In this document: one piece after another, positions 38,701-46,950 of the stretch
How positions within the stretch are numbered: position 1 is the first letter of the stretch
Layout of the letters: each line of letters starts with the position of its first letter
Origin: JAXLYE01 sp046351595
GTDB taxonomy: Bacteria; Myxococcota_A; Polyangia; Palsa-1104; JAEUJZ01
Direction: 5' to 3'
Length of the DNA: 64,000 nucleotides
NCBI GenBank assembly: GCA_046351595.1
Contig: JAXLYE010000003.1
Location: 806,001 to 870,000, forward strand
Made by a program: the position numbers and the translations under genes
Notes under the pieces: generated by a model
What the model saw: the letters and a program-made list of their open reading frames with translations, nothing else
What the model was told of the DNA's origin: nothing
Database searches by the model: none

Positions 38701-39094
38701 CGATCGAGGTGCCGAGCACGCGCACGCCGCGGGCCGCGAGCACGCCGGAGTCCGCGAGGGCGAGGCCGCAGTTCAGCGCGCTCTGGCCGCCGAAGCCGAG
38801 CAGGATCGCGTCGGCGCCCTCCTGCGCGATCACCCGCTCGACGAACGACGGCTCGATCGGCAACAGGTACAGCGCCGAGGCCAGCTCGGGCGAGGTCTGC
38901 ACCGTGGCGATGTTGGGGTTGACCAGGACGGTGCGGATCCCCTCCTCGCGCAGCGCCTGCAGCGCCTGCGAGCCCGAGTAGTCGAACTCGCCGGCCTGCC
39001 CGATCTGCAGCGCGCCGGAGCCCAGCACCACGACACAGCGCGGCTTGGGCGGGGTTGCAGCGGATGAAACTTCAACGCTCTGTGGTTTCGTCAC
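35789..39094 (-). CDS. carB: Carbamoyl-phosphate synthase large subunit
   Basis: 1101 residues from GTG 39094, overlapping carA by 4 bp (GTGA). It makes carbamoyl phosphate from bicarbonate, ATP and the ammonia released by CarA, for arginine and pyrimidine synthesis. Both ATP-grasp halves are present; the first begins CVVVLGSGALQIGQAGEF and the second has LLLLGSGCYRIGSSVEFD. The C-terminal MGS-like allosteric domain follows from about 950. The GSGALQIGQAGEFDYSGSQ start resembles the CPSases of Bacteroidetes and eukaryotes more than the usual proteobacterial GSGPIIIGQ form. Transcribed leftward with carA, divergent from argG. Confidence 0.95.
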   Translation of the reverse strand: MTKPQSVEVSSAATPPKPRCVVVLGSGALQIGQAGEFDYSGSQALQALREEGIRTVLVNPNIATVQTSPELASALYLLPIEPSFVERVIAQEGADAILLGFGGQSALNCGLALADSGVLAARGVRVLGTSIEAIRACEDRQLFADRLAEIGLGLARGRTVTTAAEAQQAAREIGFPLVLRAGFSLGGRGSAIVRGESELAAAIEHALRGVPQVLLEECLSGWKELEYELVRDADDNCIAVCNIENVDPMGVHTGESVVVAPSQTLSDDDHQRLRDAALRAIRHLGIVGECNIQFALDPRSDRFVVIEVNPRLSRSSALASKATGYPLAFVAAKLALGYTLPALRNAITKTTTACFEPALDYVVCKVPRWDVDKFEGADRRIGTEMKSVGEVMAIGRSFGEALQKALRMIDVGADGFDPALLGLRTADEARAALAAPTTQRIFALAAALKLGLSVEEITALTAIDPFFLREMEGLIVQRAALASFAGRNFPEEILRAAKQSGFSDAAIARAAGTTEAAVRAQRHALGIVPRLRQIDTLAGEYPAQTNYLYLTYNASEDDTDGTEPGATAKRLLLLGSGCYRIGSSVEFDFCCVTAAQTARQLGYSVTLLNCNPETVSTDYHLCDRLIFDEVSLEVVLDLWVREGAREAAGGAGFVGVLGAMGGQTPNRLALPLARAGVHLLGTPADSIDRAEDRARFSALCDELGIDQPRWSVATERADLEAVVKRLGGYPVLVRPSYVLSGAAMRVAHSAPELLRFLDGAARVSPAHPVVISKFERHAREIELDAVAQGGVILAQAISQHIEEAGVHSGDATLVLPPLDLPLEILRKVRRIGAQLARALDVTGPFNVQLLARDGAVKVIECNLRASRSFPFVTRASGQDLIRAATRVMLGAEAELKPAPDLFDLDYVAVKAPMFSFRRLVGADPLLGVEMASTGEVGCFGRTREEALAQALLSTGFRFPRRGVLLSLGPVGDKYRFTDEAQALAELGLQLYATAGTAEILHAEGVPCVAVDKGERGDASAALQLIKSGAADLVIHLPRTYDEHGRPDGFRVRRAAIDHDTPLITDLELARAVVHVLRHFRTPELAMLLPARSYAEYVAKGP

Positions 39095-40182
39095 GTGGAA
39101 CCCCGCTTGCAGCTGCGTACCGTGCGCAGGAACTCGTCGAACAGCGGCGCGGTGTCGCGCGGACCGCCGGCGGCCTCGGGGTGGAACTGCACCGAGGAGA
39201 AGGGGCGGCTGCGGTGGCGGATGCCCTCGCAGGTGCCGTCATTTAGGTTGATGAACCAGGGCTCCCAGTCGGCGGGCAGCGACTCGGTGCGCACCGCGTA
39301 GCCGTGGTTCTGGCTGGTGACGTAGGCGCGGCGCGTCGCAAGGTCGAGCACGGGCTGGTTGTGCGAGCGGTGGCCGTAGGGCAGCTTGTACGTCGTCGCG
39401 CCCGCGGCCAGCGCCAAGAGCTGGTGGCCGAGGCAGATGCCAAAGGTCGGCAGGCCGCTGTGCAGCACCGCGCGCAGCCGCGTGACCAGCGGCGCGAGCG
39501 CCTGCGGATCACCGGGGCCGTTGGTCAGCAGCACGCCGTCTGTGCGCGCCAACAGCGGCTCCCACGGCGCGCTCGCCGGGACGCGGGTGACGTGGGCGCC
39601 GCGGGTGAGCAGCGCGCGCACGATTGACTCCTTGGCGCCCGTATCGATCACCAGGATGCGCGGGCCGCTGCCTTCGTGCTCGGTCACCGCGCGCGGCTCG
39701 ACCTGCGCGACCACGCTCGCCATGTCGACGCCGTCGGCGGTCGCCTGGTCGCCGCCATCGAGCAGCAGCGCGCCGGGCACGGTGCCGCGGCTGCGCAGGC
39801 GCTGCACCAGCGCGCGCGTGTCGACGCCGCAGACCGCGGGCACGTCGTAGGCGCGCAGCCAGTCGCCCAGGCTGCGCACCGAGGCGTGGTGGCTGGGCAC
39901 GGGCGTGTAGTGCGCGACCACGAGCCCCTGCACCTGCACCCGCCCGCTCTCGAACGGGCCGTCGGGCACGCCGTAGTTGCCCTGCAGCGGGTAGGTCAGG
40001 ACCAGGATCTGGCCGCGGTAGGACGGGTCGGTCAGCGCCTCGACGTAGCCGACCATGCCGGTGTGGAAGACGACCTCGCCGCGCACGGACCGCGGCGCGC
40101 CGAACGAGCGGCCCACAAAGCGCTCGCCGTCCGGCAGGACGAGCTGCATAGCGGGATCCATGGTTTGCTCTGTTTTATTCAT
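39091..40182 (-). CDS. carA: Carbamoyl-phosphate synthase small (glutaminase) subunit
   Basis: 363 residues from ATG 40182; ATG 40161 or 40149 are possible shorter starts nearer the conserved MQLVLPDGE beginning. The N-terminal CPSase domain (FHTGMVGYVEALTDPSYRGQILVLTYPLQGNYG in parts) is followed by a class I amidotransferase domain with the nucleophile C250 in FGICLGHQLL and a C-terminal His-Pro-Glu (QFHPEA). It hydrolyses glutamine and passes ammonia to CarB. First gene of the carAB operon. An AT-rich ARG-box-like half (TTTATGCA) lies at its start. Confidence 0.95.
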   Translation of the reverse strand: MNKTEQTMDPAMQLVLPDGERFVGRSFGAPRSVRGEVVFHTGMVGYVEALTDPSYRGQILVLTYPLQGNYGVPDGPFESGRVQVQGLVVAHYTPVPSHHASVRSLGDWLRAYDVPAVCGVDTRALVQRLRSRGTVPGALLLDGGDQATADGVDMASVVAQVEPRAVTEHEGSGPRILVIDTGAKESIVRALLTRGAHVTRVPASAPWEPLLARTDGVLLTNGPGDPQALAPLVTRLRAVLHSGLPTFGICLGHQLLALAAGATTYKLPYGHRSHNQPVLDLATRRAYVTSQNHGYAVRTESLPADWEPWFINLNDGTCEGIRHRSRPFSSVQFHPEAAGGPRDTAPLFDEFLRTVRSCKRGST

Positions 40183-40345
40183 TTATGCAGTCTTGCGGCT
40201 GGGTTTCGGAGGCCGCTCAACGGCGCACTGTCCACCCTGCGACGCGCCACGTCAAGCCCGATCTTGACCTCAGGCCGTCGAAAATTGGCCCTCTCGTGGC
40301 TGATGACGCGGCCTGTTACAAGCGCTTGATCCGCCCGGCCAAGAA

Positions 40346-40359
40346 TGTATTTATATGCA
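40346..40359. promoter_or_regulatory. Predicted ARG box (ArgR operator) at argG
   Basis: TGTAT-TTAT-ATGCA matches the ArgR consensus TGAAT-WWWW-ATTCA at 12 of 14 positions in GC-rich surroundings. It ends two bases before the argG ATG. TTTATA within it sits at the right distance for the -10 of a leaderless transcript. argR is the last gene of the cluster. Confidence 0.6.
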
Positions 40360-40361
40360 TC

Positions 40362-41603
40362 ATGCAAAACAAACCTGGCCCTGTGGCGCTCGCGTTTTCG
40401 GGCGGCCTCGACACGTCCTACTGCGTGCCCAAGCTCAAGGAAGCGGGCCACGCGGTCCACACCGTCTTCGTCAACACCGGCGGCACCACCGCGGCCGAGC
40501 GCTCCGCGATCGCGGCGCAGGCCGCCGCGGTCGGCGCCGATCGCCACCACGAGATCGACGCCGAGGCGCAGGTCTTCGATCGCTTCGTGCGCTACCTGAT
40601 CTTCGGCAACGTCCTGCGCGGCGAGGTCTACCCGCTGAGCGTCGCCGCCGAGCGCACGCAGCAGGCGATCTCGGTCGTCGAGACGGCGCGCAAGATCGGG
40701 GCGAGCGCGATCGCGCACGGCTCGACCGGCGCCGGCAACGATCAGGTGCGCTTCGACGTCGCGCTGCGCGTGCTCGCGCCCGAGCTCGGGATTCTGACGC
40801 CGATCCGCGACCAGACCGTGCGCCGCGAGCAGTCGATCGCCTACCTGCGCGAGCGCGGCCTGCCGGTGCCCGAGCGCGCCGCCGCCTACTCCGTCAACCG
40901 CGGCCTGTGGGGCACGACCTTCGGCGGCGGCTGGACGCACGACCCGTGGGCGAGCCCGCCGGCCGAGCTGCTGGAGCCGCCGGATCCGAGCCTCGCGCCG
41001 ACCGAGATCGTGATCGGCTGGGCGCGCGGCGTGCCGGTGTCGCTCGACGGCGAGGCGCTCGGCGGCGCGCAGCTGGTGGCGCGCCTGGGCGACCGCTGCG
41101 CCGCCTACGGCATCGGCCGCGCCATCCACGTCGGCGAAACCGTGCTGGGCATCAAGGGCCGCGTCGGGTTCGAGGCCGGCGCCGCGCTGGTGCTGATCGC
41201 CGCGCACCGCGAGCTCGAGAAGCTGGTGCAGACCAAGTGGCAGGGGTTCTGGAAGGATCACCTCGGGCGCTTCTACGGCGACCGTCTGCACGAGGGGCAG
41301 TACTTCGACCCGGCGCTGCGCGACATCGAAGCGCTGTTGCAGAGCAGCCAGGAGCGCGTCATCGGCGAGACGCGCGTCCGCCTCGCGCCCGGGCGCTTCC
41401 ACGTCGTCGGCACGCGCAGCCCGCACTCGCTGCTCGATCGCGGCGTCGCGACCTACGGCGAAGAGAACCTCTTGTGGAGCGGGGAGGAGGCGCGCGGCTT
41501 CGCGCGGATCGCGGCGGTGGCGCCGCTCCTGTACGGTCGTGCGGCGGGCGAGCGGGCAGCGGCCGCGCAGGCGCCTGCGCCGGGAAGTGATGCGACGCCA
41601 TGA
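40362..41603 (+). CDS. argG: Argininosuccinate synthase
   Basis: 413 residues from ATG 40362; the upstream open frame is unrelated. It joins citrulline and aspartate with ATP. The N-terminal pyrophosphatase P-loop is ALAFSGGLDTSYCVPKL, followed by THAEL-like and substrate segments (GSTGAGNDQVRFDVALRVL, ILTPIRD, FGGGWTHDPWASPPAEL). First gene of the rightward arginine operon; its stop overlaps the DUF1611 start. The order argG first, before argC, resembles Bacteroidetes arginine clusters. Confidence 0.95.
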   Translation: MQNKPGPVALAFSGGLDTSYCVPKLKEAGHAVHTVFVNTGGTTAAERSAIAAQAAAVGADRHHEIDAEAQVFDRFVRYLIFGNVLRGEVYPLSVAAERTQQAISVVETARKIGASAIAHGSTGAGNDQVRFDVALRVLAPELGILTPIRDQTVRREQSIAYLRERGLPVPERAAAYSVNRGLWGTTFGGGWTHDPWASPPAELLEPPDPSLAPTEIVIGWARGVPVSLDGEALGGAQLVARLGDRCAAYGIGRAIHVGETVLGIKGRVGFEAGAALVLIAAHRELEKLVQTKWQGFWKDHLGRFYGDRLHEGQYFDPALRDIEALLQSSQERVIGETRVRLAPGRFHVVGTRSPHSLLDRGVATYGEENLLWSGEEARGFARIAAVAPLLYGRAAGERAAAAQAPAPGSDATP

Positions 41604-42724
41604 TGCGGACCACGCGCGTCCGGCTGGATCGCATCGCCTCGTCGACCCGCAACGCGCAGCTCTCGCGTGAGGTGTTCGTCAGCGAGCCGATCATCGCGGC
41701 CGAGGGCTACGTCCTGGCGGTGCGGATCCTCGACGACAAGCCGACGTACAACACCATCGAGGATCTCAGCGGGCGCATGGTGCCGCTGCGCGCGGGCGAC
41801 GTGGTGGCCGGCACGCTCGGGGCGCGGCGCGCGCTGCACGGTTATGCCGGCGAGGTGCCCGCGCACATCGCGGTCGGCGACGTGCTGAACCTGCTCAACC
41901 TGGGCGGCGTGATCGGCCGCTGCACCTCGGCCAGCCCGGAGCTCGGCGCGCCGTTCCGGGCCGAGGTGCTGGGCGCGGTGCTCAGCTTCCCGGCGCTGGG
42001 CGATCGCATCGGGCAGCCCGCGCACATCCGCGAGAACGCGGTGCCCGCCGTCGAGAAGCTGGGGCCGGTGCCGCCGGTGGTCTACATCGCCGGCACGTGC
42101 ATGAACACCGGCAAGACCTACGCCGCGGCGGAGCTCATCCGCGGGCTCTGTCGCGGTGGCCTGCGCATCGCCGCGTGCAAGCTCACCGGCGTCGCGCTGA
42201 TGCGCGATACGCTGCACATGCTCGACGGCGGCGCGGTCACGGCGCTGACCTTCAACGACTCCGGCCTGGCCAGCACGCGCGCCGGGGTCACGCCCGCGAT
42301 CGCCAAGGGCGTGCTGACGCGGCTCGCCGAGTCCAAGCCCGACGCCATCGTCGCCGAGCTGGGCGACGGCATCCTCGGCGAGTACGGGGTGCAGGACATC
42401 CTGCGCGATCGCGAGCTCACCGCGGCCGGCGCGGCCTGGGTGGTGGCGGCGCCGGATCCGGTCGGGTGCTGGGGCGCGGTCGAGATCCTGCGCCGGGACT
42501 ACGGCCTGTCTGCGACGGTGCTGACCGGGCCCGCGACCGACAACGAGGTCGGCCTGGACTACATCCGCAGCGCGCTCGGCGTGCCCGCGCACAACGCGCG
42601 GCGGGATCCGCAGGGGCTGGTCCGCGCCGTGCGCCAGGCGCTCGAGCTGCGCGGGCAGAGCCGCCCCGCGGCGAGCGCGGGCGCCGCCACGGCCCCGGAG
42701 GCGCCATGCCCACCGGCGCCCTGA
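41600..42724 (+). CDS. DUF1611 P-loop protein (DgcN-like), candidate N-acylglutamate synthase
   Basis: 374 residues. The C-terminal P-loop domain has GTCMNTGKT (165-173), then KLTGVALMRDTLHMLDGG and AELGDGILGEYGVQDILRD typical of DUF1611. The family includes DgcN, reported as a D-glutamate N-acetyltransferase in marine bacteria; others are of unknown function. It overlaps argG (4 bp) and argC (19 bp), so it is firmly inside the arginine operon, which has no GNAT, ArgA or ArgJ gene. A role as the glutamate N-acyltransferase that starts the pathway is therefore a reasonable but unproven inference. The last 25 residues are Ala/Pro-rich and partly shared with argC's start. Confidence 0.8.
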   Translation: MMRTTRVRLDRIASSTRNAQLSREVFVSEPIIAAEGYVLAVRILDDKPTYNTIEDLSGRMVPLRAGDVVAGTLGARRALHGYAGEVPAHIAVGDVLNLLNLGGVIGRCTSASPELGAPFRAEVLGAVLSFPALGDRIGQPAHIRENAVPAVEKLGPVPPVVYIAGTCMNTGKTYAAAELIRGLCRGGLRIAACKLTGVALMRDTLHMLDGGAVTALTFNDSGLASTRAGVTPAIAKGVLTRLAESKPDAIVAELGDGILGEYGVQDILRDRELTAAGAAWVVAAPDPVGCWGAVEILRRDYGLSATVLTGPATDNEVGLDYIRSALGVPAHNARRDPQGLVRAVRQALELRGQSRPAASAGAATAPEAPCPPAP

Positions 42725-43752
42725 AGGTCCTGGTCGTCGGGGCCGCCGGCTACGTCGGCGGCGAGCTGCTGCGGCTCCTGCTGGCGCACCCGCTGATCGG
42801 GCGCTGCACGGCGCTGTCGCGCAGCCACGCCGGGCGGCCGCTCGCCGACGTCCACCCCGCCCTCGCGCTGCTCAGCGACGCCTGCTTCGTCGACGGGGAT
42901 CTCGCCGAGCTGGCGGCCGCGCACGACGTGGTGATGCTGGCGCTGGAGCACGGCGAGTCGTCGCAGCGGCTGCGCGCGCTGGCCGCGAGCTGGCCGCAGC
43001 TCGTGCTCGATCTGGCCGCGGACTTCCGCATCGCCGATCCAGAGCTCCATGCCGCGCACTACGGCCCGCACCCCTCGCCCGAGCTGGTGCCGCGGTTCGT
43101 CTACGGGCTGGCCGATGTCGCCGGGGACTCGCTGCGCGGCGCGCGCGCCATCGCGGTGCCGGGGTGCTTCGCCACCGCGGCGCAGCTCGCGCTCTACCCG
43201 CTGCGCGAGCTGCTCGCCGGCGTCACGCCGTCGCTGTTCGCGATCACCGGATCGAGCGGCGCCGGCGCCCGCCCGCGCGACACCACGCACCACCCGGCCC
43301 GTGCCCACAACGTCTTCGCCTACTCGGTGCTCAGCCACCGGCACGACGGCGAGATCCTTCAGAGCTGGCGCGCCTGGACCGGTCGGCCCGACGCCAGCGC
43401 GCGCCTTGTCGCGCACAGCGGGCCCATGGTGCGCGGCATCTACCTGACCCTGCACGCGACGCTGCCCGAGCCGCTGCCGCAAGGCGCGGCGGCTTCGGCG
43501 TTTGCGGCCGCCTATGCGGGGCGACCCCTGATCCGGCTGCTCGCGCAGCCGCCCCAGCTCACACACGCCGTCGGCAGCAGCCTGGCGCTGGCGCACGCCG
43601 CGCAGAGCACCGACGGCACCGAGGTGCAAGCGATGATCGCGATCGACAACCTGCTCAAGGGCGCGGCCGGACAGGCCGTGCAGGCGATGAACCTGGCGCT
43701 CGGCCTGCCCGAGACCACCGGGCTGCGCGGCGGCGGCGCGTTCCCATGCTGA
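42706..43752 (+). CDS. argC: N-acyl-gamma-glutamyl-phosphate reductase
   Basis: 348 residues from ATG 42706. It reduces N-acylglutamyl phosphate to the semialdehyde with NADPH. The Rossmann start is VLVVGAAGYVGGELLRLLL; the nucleophile is C154 in VPGCFATAAQLALYPL, followed by ITGSSGAG and TTHHPARAHNVFAY with the catalytic His. The VPGCFATA form is that of Bacteroidetes enzymes rather than the NPGCYPT form. Overlaps argD by 7 bp. Confidence 0.93.
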   Translation: MPTGALKVLVVGAAGYVGGELLRLLLAHPLIGRCTALSRSHAGRPLADVHPALALLSDACFVDGDLAELAAAHDVVMLALEHGESSQRLRALAASWPQLVLDLAADFRIADPELHAAHYGPHPSPELVPRFVYGLADVAGDSLRGARAIAVPGCFATAAQLALYPLRELLAGVTPSLFAITGSSGAGARPRDTTHHPARAHNVFAYSVLSHRHDGEILQSWRAWTGRPDASARLVAHSGPMVRGIYLTLHATLPEPLPQGAAASAFAAAYAGRPLIRLLAQPPQLTHAVGSSLALAHAAQSTDGTEVQAMIAIDNLLKGAAGQAVQAMNLALGLPETTGLRGGGAFPC

Positions 43753-44951
43753 TCGCCGCACCGACTTCGGCACCGGGCGCCGCAGCAAGAACCGACGGAG
43801 GAGGGCAGGGCGGCGCGCTGCTGTCGACCTACGCGCAGCTGCCGGTGCGCCCGGTGCGCGGCCGCGGCTCGTGGCTGTACGAGGCGGACGGCACGCGCTG
43901 GCTCGATGCCTACGGCGGCCACGCGGTGGCGTCGACCGGGCACAGCCACCCCGCGGTGGTCGCCGCGATCCGCGAGCAGGCCGAGGCGCTCCTGTTCTAC
44001 TCGACCGCGGTGCCGCACCCGAACCGCGAGCGGCTCGCCGAGGCGCTGGTGCGCCTGTGCCCGGAGCCGCTGCGGCGCGTGTTCTTCTGCAACTCGGGCG
44101 CCGAGGCGAACGAGAACGCGATGCACATCGCGCGCAAGGCCAGCGGGCGCCAGCTGATCGTCTCGATCGGCGGCGGCTGGCACGGGCGCACCGCCGCGGC
44201 GCTGGCCGTCACCGACGGTGAGCGCTACACCGCGGCGGCGCGCCGGGCCGGCATGCCGCTGTCGCGCCGCGTGCCCTTCGACGATCGGGCCGCGCTGGCG
44301 CAGTCCGTGGACGATCAGGTGGCGGCGATCCTGGTCGAGCCGGTGCAGGGCATGTCGGGCGCGCGCGCCTGCGACCCCGAGTTCCTGCGCCTCGCGCGCG
44401 AGCTCTGCGATCAGCGCGGCGCCTGCCTGATCTTCGACGAGGTGCAGTGCGGCGTCGGGCGGACCGGCGCGTTCACGGCCGCCGAGTCGTTCGGCGTCAC
44501 GCCGGATCTTCTGACGATGGCAAAGGGCCTGGGCTCGGGCCTGCCGATCGCCGCGGTGGTGACCACGCCCGCGCTGGCCGCGACGATCGCGCCAGGGGAT
44601 CTGGGCAGCACGTTCGGCGGCGGGCCGGTGCCGTGCGCAGCGGCGCTGGCGACGCTCGAGGTGATCGAGCGCGAGGGGCTGCTCGACAACGTGCGCAAGG
44701 TCAGCGCCCGCCTGCGCGAGCGGGTGCTGGAGCTCGGGCCCGAGCGCGTGCGCGGCGTGCTGGGGCGCGGGCTCCTTTTGGGGCTGGTGCTGGCGCGGCC
44801 GGCGGCCGAGGTGCAGCGCGCGCTGTTCGCGCACCGCGTGCTCACCGGCACGTCGTCGGATCCCGCGGTCCTGCGGCTCCTGCCGCCGCTGTCTCTGTCG
44901 ATGGATGAGGCCGACGTGCTGGTGGGCGCGCTGGCGGAGGTGCTTGCGTGA
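43746..44951 (+). CDS. argD: N-acylornithine aminotransferase
   Basis: 401 residues, PLP-dependent class III. It converts the N-acylglutamate semialdehyde to N-acylornithine with glutamate. Visible are YGGHAVASTGHSHPAV, FFCNSGAEANENAMHIARK, LIFDEVQCGVGRTG and the PLP lysine K260 in TMAKGLGSGLP, then GSTFGGGPVPCAAALATL. Residues 1-25 are a low-complexity leader. Overlaps argF by 4 bp (GTGA). Confidence 0.93.
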   Translation: MLIAAPTSAPGAAARTDGGGQGGALLSTYAQLPVRPVRGRGSWLYEADGTRWLDAYGGHAVASTGHSHPAVVAAIREQAEALLFYSTAVPHPNRERLAEALVRLCPEPLRRVFFCNSGAEANENAMHIARKASGRQLIVSIGGGWHGRTAAALAVTDGERYTAAARRAGMPLSRRVPFDDRAALAQSVDDQVAAILVEPVQGMSGARACDPEFLRLARELCDQRGACLIFDEVQCGVGRTGAFTAAESFGVTPDLLTMAKGLGSGLPIAAVVTTPALAATIAPGDLGSTFGGGPVPCAAALATLEVIEREGLLDNVRKVSARLRERVLELGPERVRGVLGRGLLLGLVLARPAAEVQRALFAHRVLTGTSSDPAVLRLLPPLSLSMDEADVLVGALAEVLA

Positions 44952-46009
44952 AGCGTGACTTTCTGGACATGACCGATCTCGCACCGGCCGAGATCGACGC
45001 CCTGCTGGATCAGGCCGAGCAGCTGCAGCAGGGCACCGCGAGCCGGGACCTGGGCGACGCGCTGCACCGCCGCGTGCTGGCGATGATCTTTTTCGATCCG
45101 AGCCTGCGCACGCGCACGAGCTTCGAGGTCGCGATGCACCTGCACGGCGGCCACGCGCTGGTGCTCGAGCCCGGGCGCGGCAGCTGGCCGCTGGAGACCC
45201 GGCGCGGCGCCGTCATGGACGGCACCACCGTGGAGCACATCGCGGACGCGGCGCGCGTGCTCGGGCGCTACGCGGACGCGCTGGCGGTGCGCGCCTTCCC
45301 CAAGGGCACGGACTGGTCGGTCGAGCGCGAGGACCGGCTGATCCGCGACTTCGCCGAGTACTGCGAGAAGCCGGTGATCAACCTCGAGTCCGTGCGCCGC
45401 CACCCGTGCCAGGGCCTGGCGGACGCGCTGACGCTGCGCCAGAAGCTGGGACCGAAGAAGGAGGCGCTGCGCGGGCGGCGCTTCGTGCTGACCTGGGCCT
45501 ATCACCCCAAGCCGCTGCCGACGGCGGTGCCGGCCAGCGCGGCGCTCGCGGCGGCGCACCTGGGCATGGAGGTCGTGCTCGCGCACCCGCCCGGCTACGA
45601 GCTGGACGGCGACGACCTGGCGGCGCTTCACGCGAGCTGCGCGGCGTCCGGCGGCAGCCTGCGCATCGAGCACGATCCCGACGCCGCGCTCGAGGGCGCC
45701 GAGGCCGTGTACGTGAAGTCGTGGGGCGCGCTGGGCGCGTTCGGGCGGCCCGCGGACGAGGCCGTGCTGCGAGCCCCGCACCGCCACTGGACGTTTAGCA
45801 CCGAGCGCCTGCGCCGTACCCGCGACGGCCGCGCCGTGGTCATGCACTGCCTGCCGGTGCGCCGCAACGTCGAGGTGCAGGACGCGGTGCTCGACGGCCC
45901 GAGCTCGGCGGTCGTGGACCAGGCCGAGAACCGCCTGCACGTGCAGCGCGCGCTGCTTTTGCATTTGTTGACCGGGCCGAGCGCCCGCAGCCAGAAGGAG
46001 ACGACGTGA
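44948..46009 (+). CDS. argF: N-acylornithine carbamoyltransferase (N-acetyl- or N-succinyl-ornithine type)
   Basis: 353 residues from GTG 44948. It has the carbamoyl-phosphate site FFDPSLRTRTSF and HPCQGLADAL, and the features that separate N-acylornithine enzymes from ordinary ornithine transcarbamylase: SWPLETRRGAVMDG (W80), VRAFPKGTDWSVERED, LTWAYHPKPLPTAVPAS, YVKSWGA and HCLPVRRNVEVQDAV. The position that is Glu92 in Xanthomonas N-acetylornithine transcarbamylase and Pro in the Bacteroides N-succinyl enzyme is V95 here; from structural work as I recall it, Val there favours the succinyl substrate. Product is N-acylcitrulline, to be deacylated by ArgE. Coupled to argB by a GTGA overlap. 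Confidence 0.92.
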   Translation: MKRDFLDMTDLAPAEIDALLDQAEQLQQGTASRDLGDALHRRVLAMIFFDPSLRTRTSFEVAMHLHGGHALVLEPGRGSWPLETRRGAVMDGTTVEHIADAARVLGRYADALAVRAFPKGTDWSVEREDRLIRDFAEYCEKPVINLESVRRHPCQGLADALTLRQKLGPKKEALRGRRFVLTWAYHPKPLPTAVPASAALAAAHLGMEVVLAHPPGYELDGDDLAALHASCAASGGSLRIEHDPDAALEGAEAVYVKSWGALGAFGRPADEAVLRAPHRHWTFSTERLRRTRDGRAVVMHCLPVRRNVEVQDAVLDGPSSAVVDQAENRLHVQRALLLHLLTGPSARSQKETT

Positions 46010-46950
46010 GCTTCGACCCGACGCGTGGAATCGCCGGCCTCAAAGGGGCGCTGCGCTATGTCCGCGCCTACCGCGAACAGATCTTTGTCCTCAAGCTCGG
46101 AGGCGACGTGCTGCGCCAGGCCGAGGCGCTGGAGAACGTCGTCACGCAGGTGGCGCTCCTGGTCTCGCTCGGCGTGCGCATCGTCATCGTGCACGGCGGC
46201 GGGCCGCAGGTTTCGGCGCTTAGCCAGCGGCTCGGGCTCGCGCCCAACCTCGTCGCCGGCCGGCGCGTGACCGACGCCGCGACGCTGGAGGTGGTGAAGC
46301 AGGTGCTCGGCGGGCAGCTCAACATCGACGTGCTGGCGGCGCTGCGGGCGCAGCACGTCCTGGCCATCGGCCTGTCCGGCGTCGACGGCGGCCTGATCAC
46401 CGCGCGGCGGCGGCCGCCGGTCAACGTGGTCGACGATCAGGGCCAGGCGCGCACCGTCGACTTCGGGCTGGTCGGCGACATCGAGTCGGTGGAGCCGCGG
46501 CCGCTGCAGACGCTGCTCGCGGGCGGCTACGTGCCGGTCGTCGCCAGCCTGGGCGGCGACGACGAGCGCAACGTCTACAACATCAACGCCGACACGCTGG
46601 CCGAGGCGCTGGCGGTGGCGCTGCGGGCGCAGAAGCTGATCTTCCTGACCGGCGCGCCCGGCGTGCTGCGCAACGCCGCGGATCCGTCGACGCTGGTCAC
46701 CTTCGCGGATCCGGACGACCTGGCGGCGCTGCTCGGAAGCGGCGCGATCGCCGGCGGCATGCGCCCCAAGGTCGAGGCCTGCATCCGCGCCGCCACCAGC
46801 GGCGTCGAGCGCACGCACATCATCGACGGGCGCGCCGCGGACTCGCTCTTGTACGAGGTCTTCACCGGCGCGGGCTGCGGCACCATGATCGTCGGCCGCA
46901 AGCAGAAGGACACGTACCTGGGGGTCGACCTTGCCGACGCCCCAGCCTGA
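46006..46950 (+). CDS. argB: N-acylglutamate kinase
   Basis: 314 residues from GTG 46006. Phosphorylates N-acylglutamate. The amino acid kinase fold shows KLGGDVL, IVIVHGGGPQVS, GRRVTDAATLEVV, NVYNINADTLAEALA, KLIFLTGAPGVL and GGMRPKVEACIRAA. An N-terminal helix precedes the core, as in arginine-inhibited kinases that form hexamers. There is no C-terminal GNAT domain, unlike the fused kinase/synthase of Xanthomonas, so it does not make its own N-acylglutamate. Overlaps argE by 20 bp. Confidence 0.93.
   Translation: MSFDPTRGIAGLKGALRYVRAYREQIFVLKLGGDVLRQAEALENVVTQVALLVSLGVRIVIVHGGGPQVSALSQRLGLAPNLVAGRRVTDAATLEVVKQVLGGQLNIDVLAALRAQHVLAIGLSGVDGGLITARRRPPVNVVDDQGQARTVDFGLVGDIESVEPRPLQTLLAGGYVPVVASLGGDDERNVYNINADTLAEALAVALRAQKLIFLTGAPGVLRNAADPSTLVTFADPDDLAALLGSGAIAGGMRPKVEACIRAATSGVERTHIIDGRAADSLLYEVFTGAGCGTMIVGRKQKDTYLGVDLADAPA

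Noticed and set aside
40177..40190. Second ARG box at the carA start
   Set aside because: Only one half resembles the consensus; mentioned in the carA entry as a half-site, not called.
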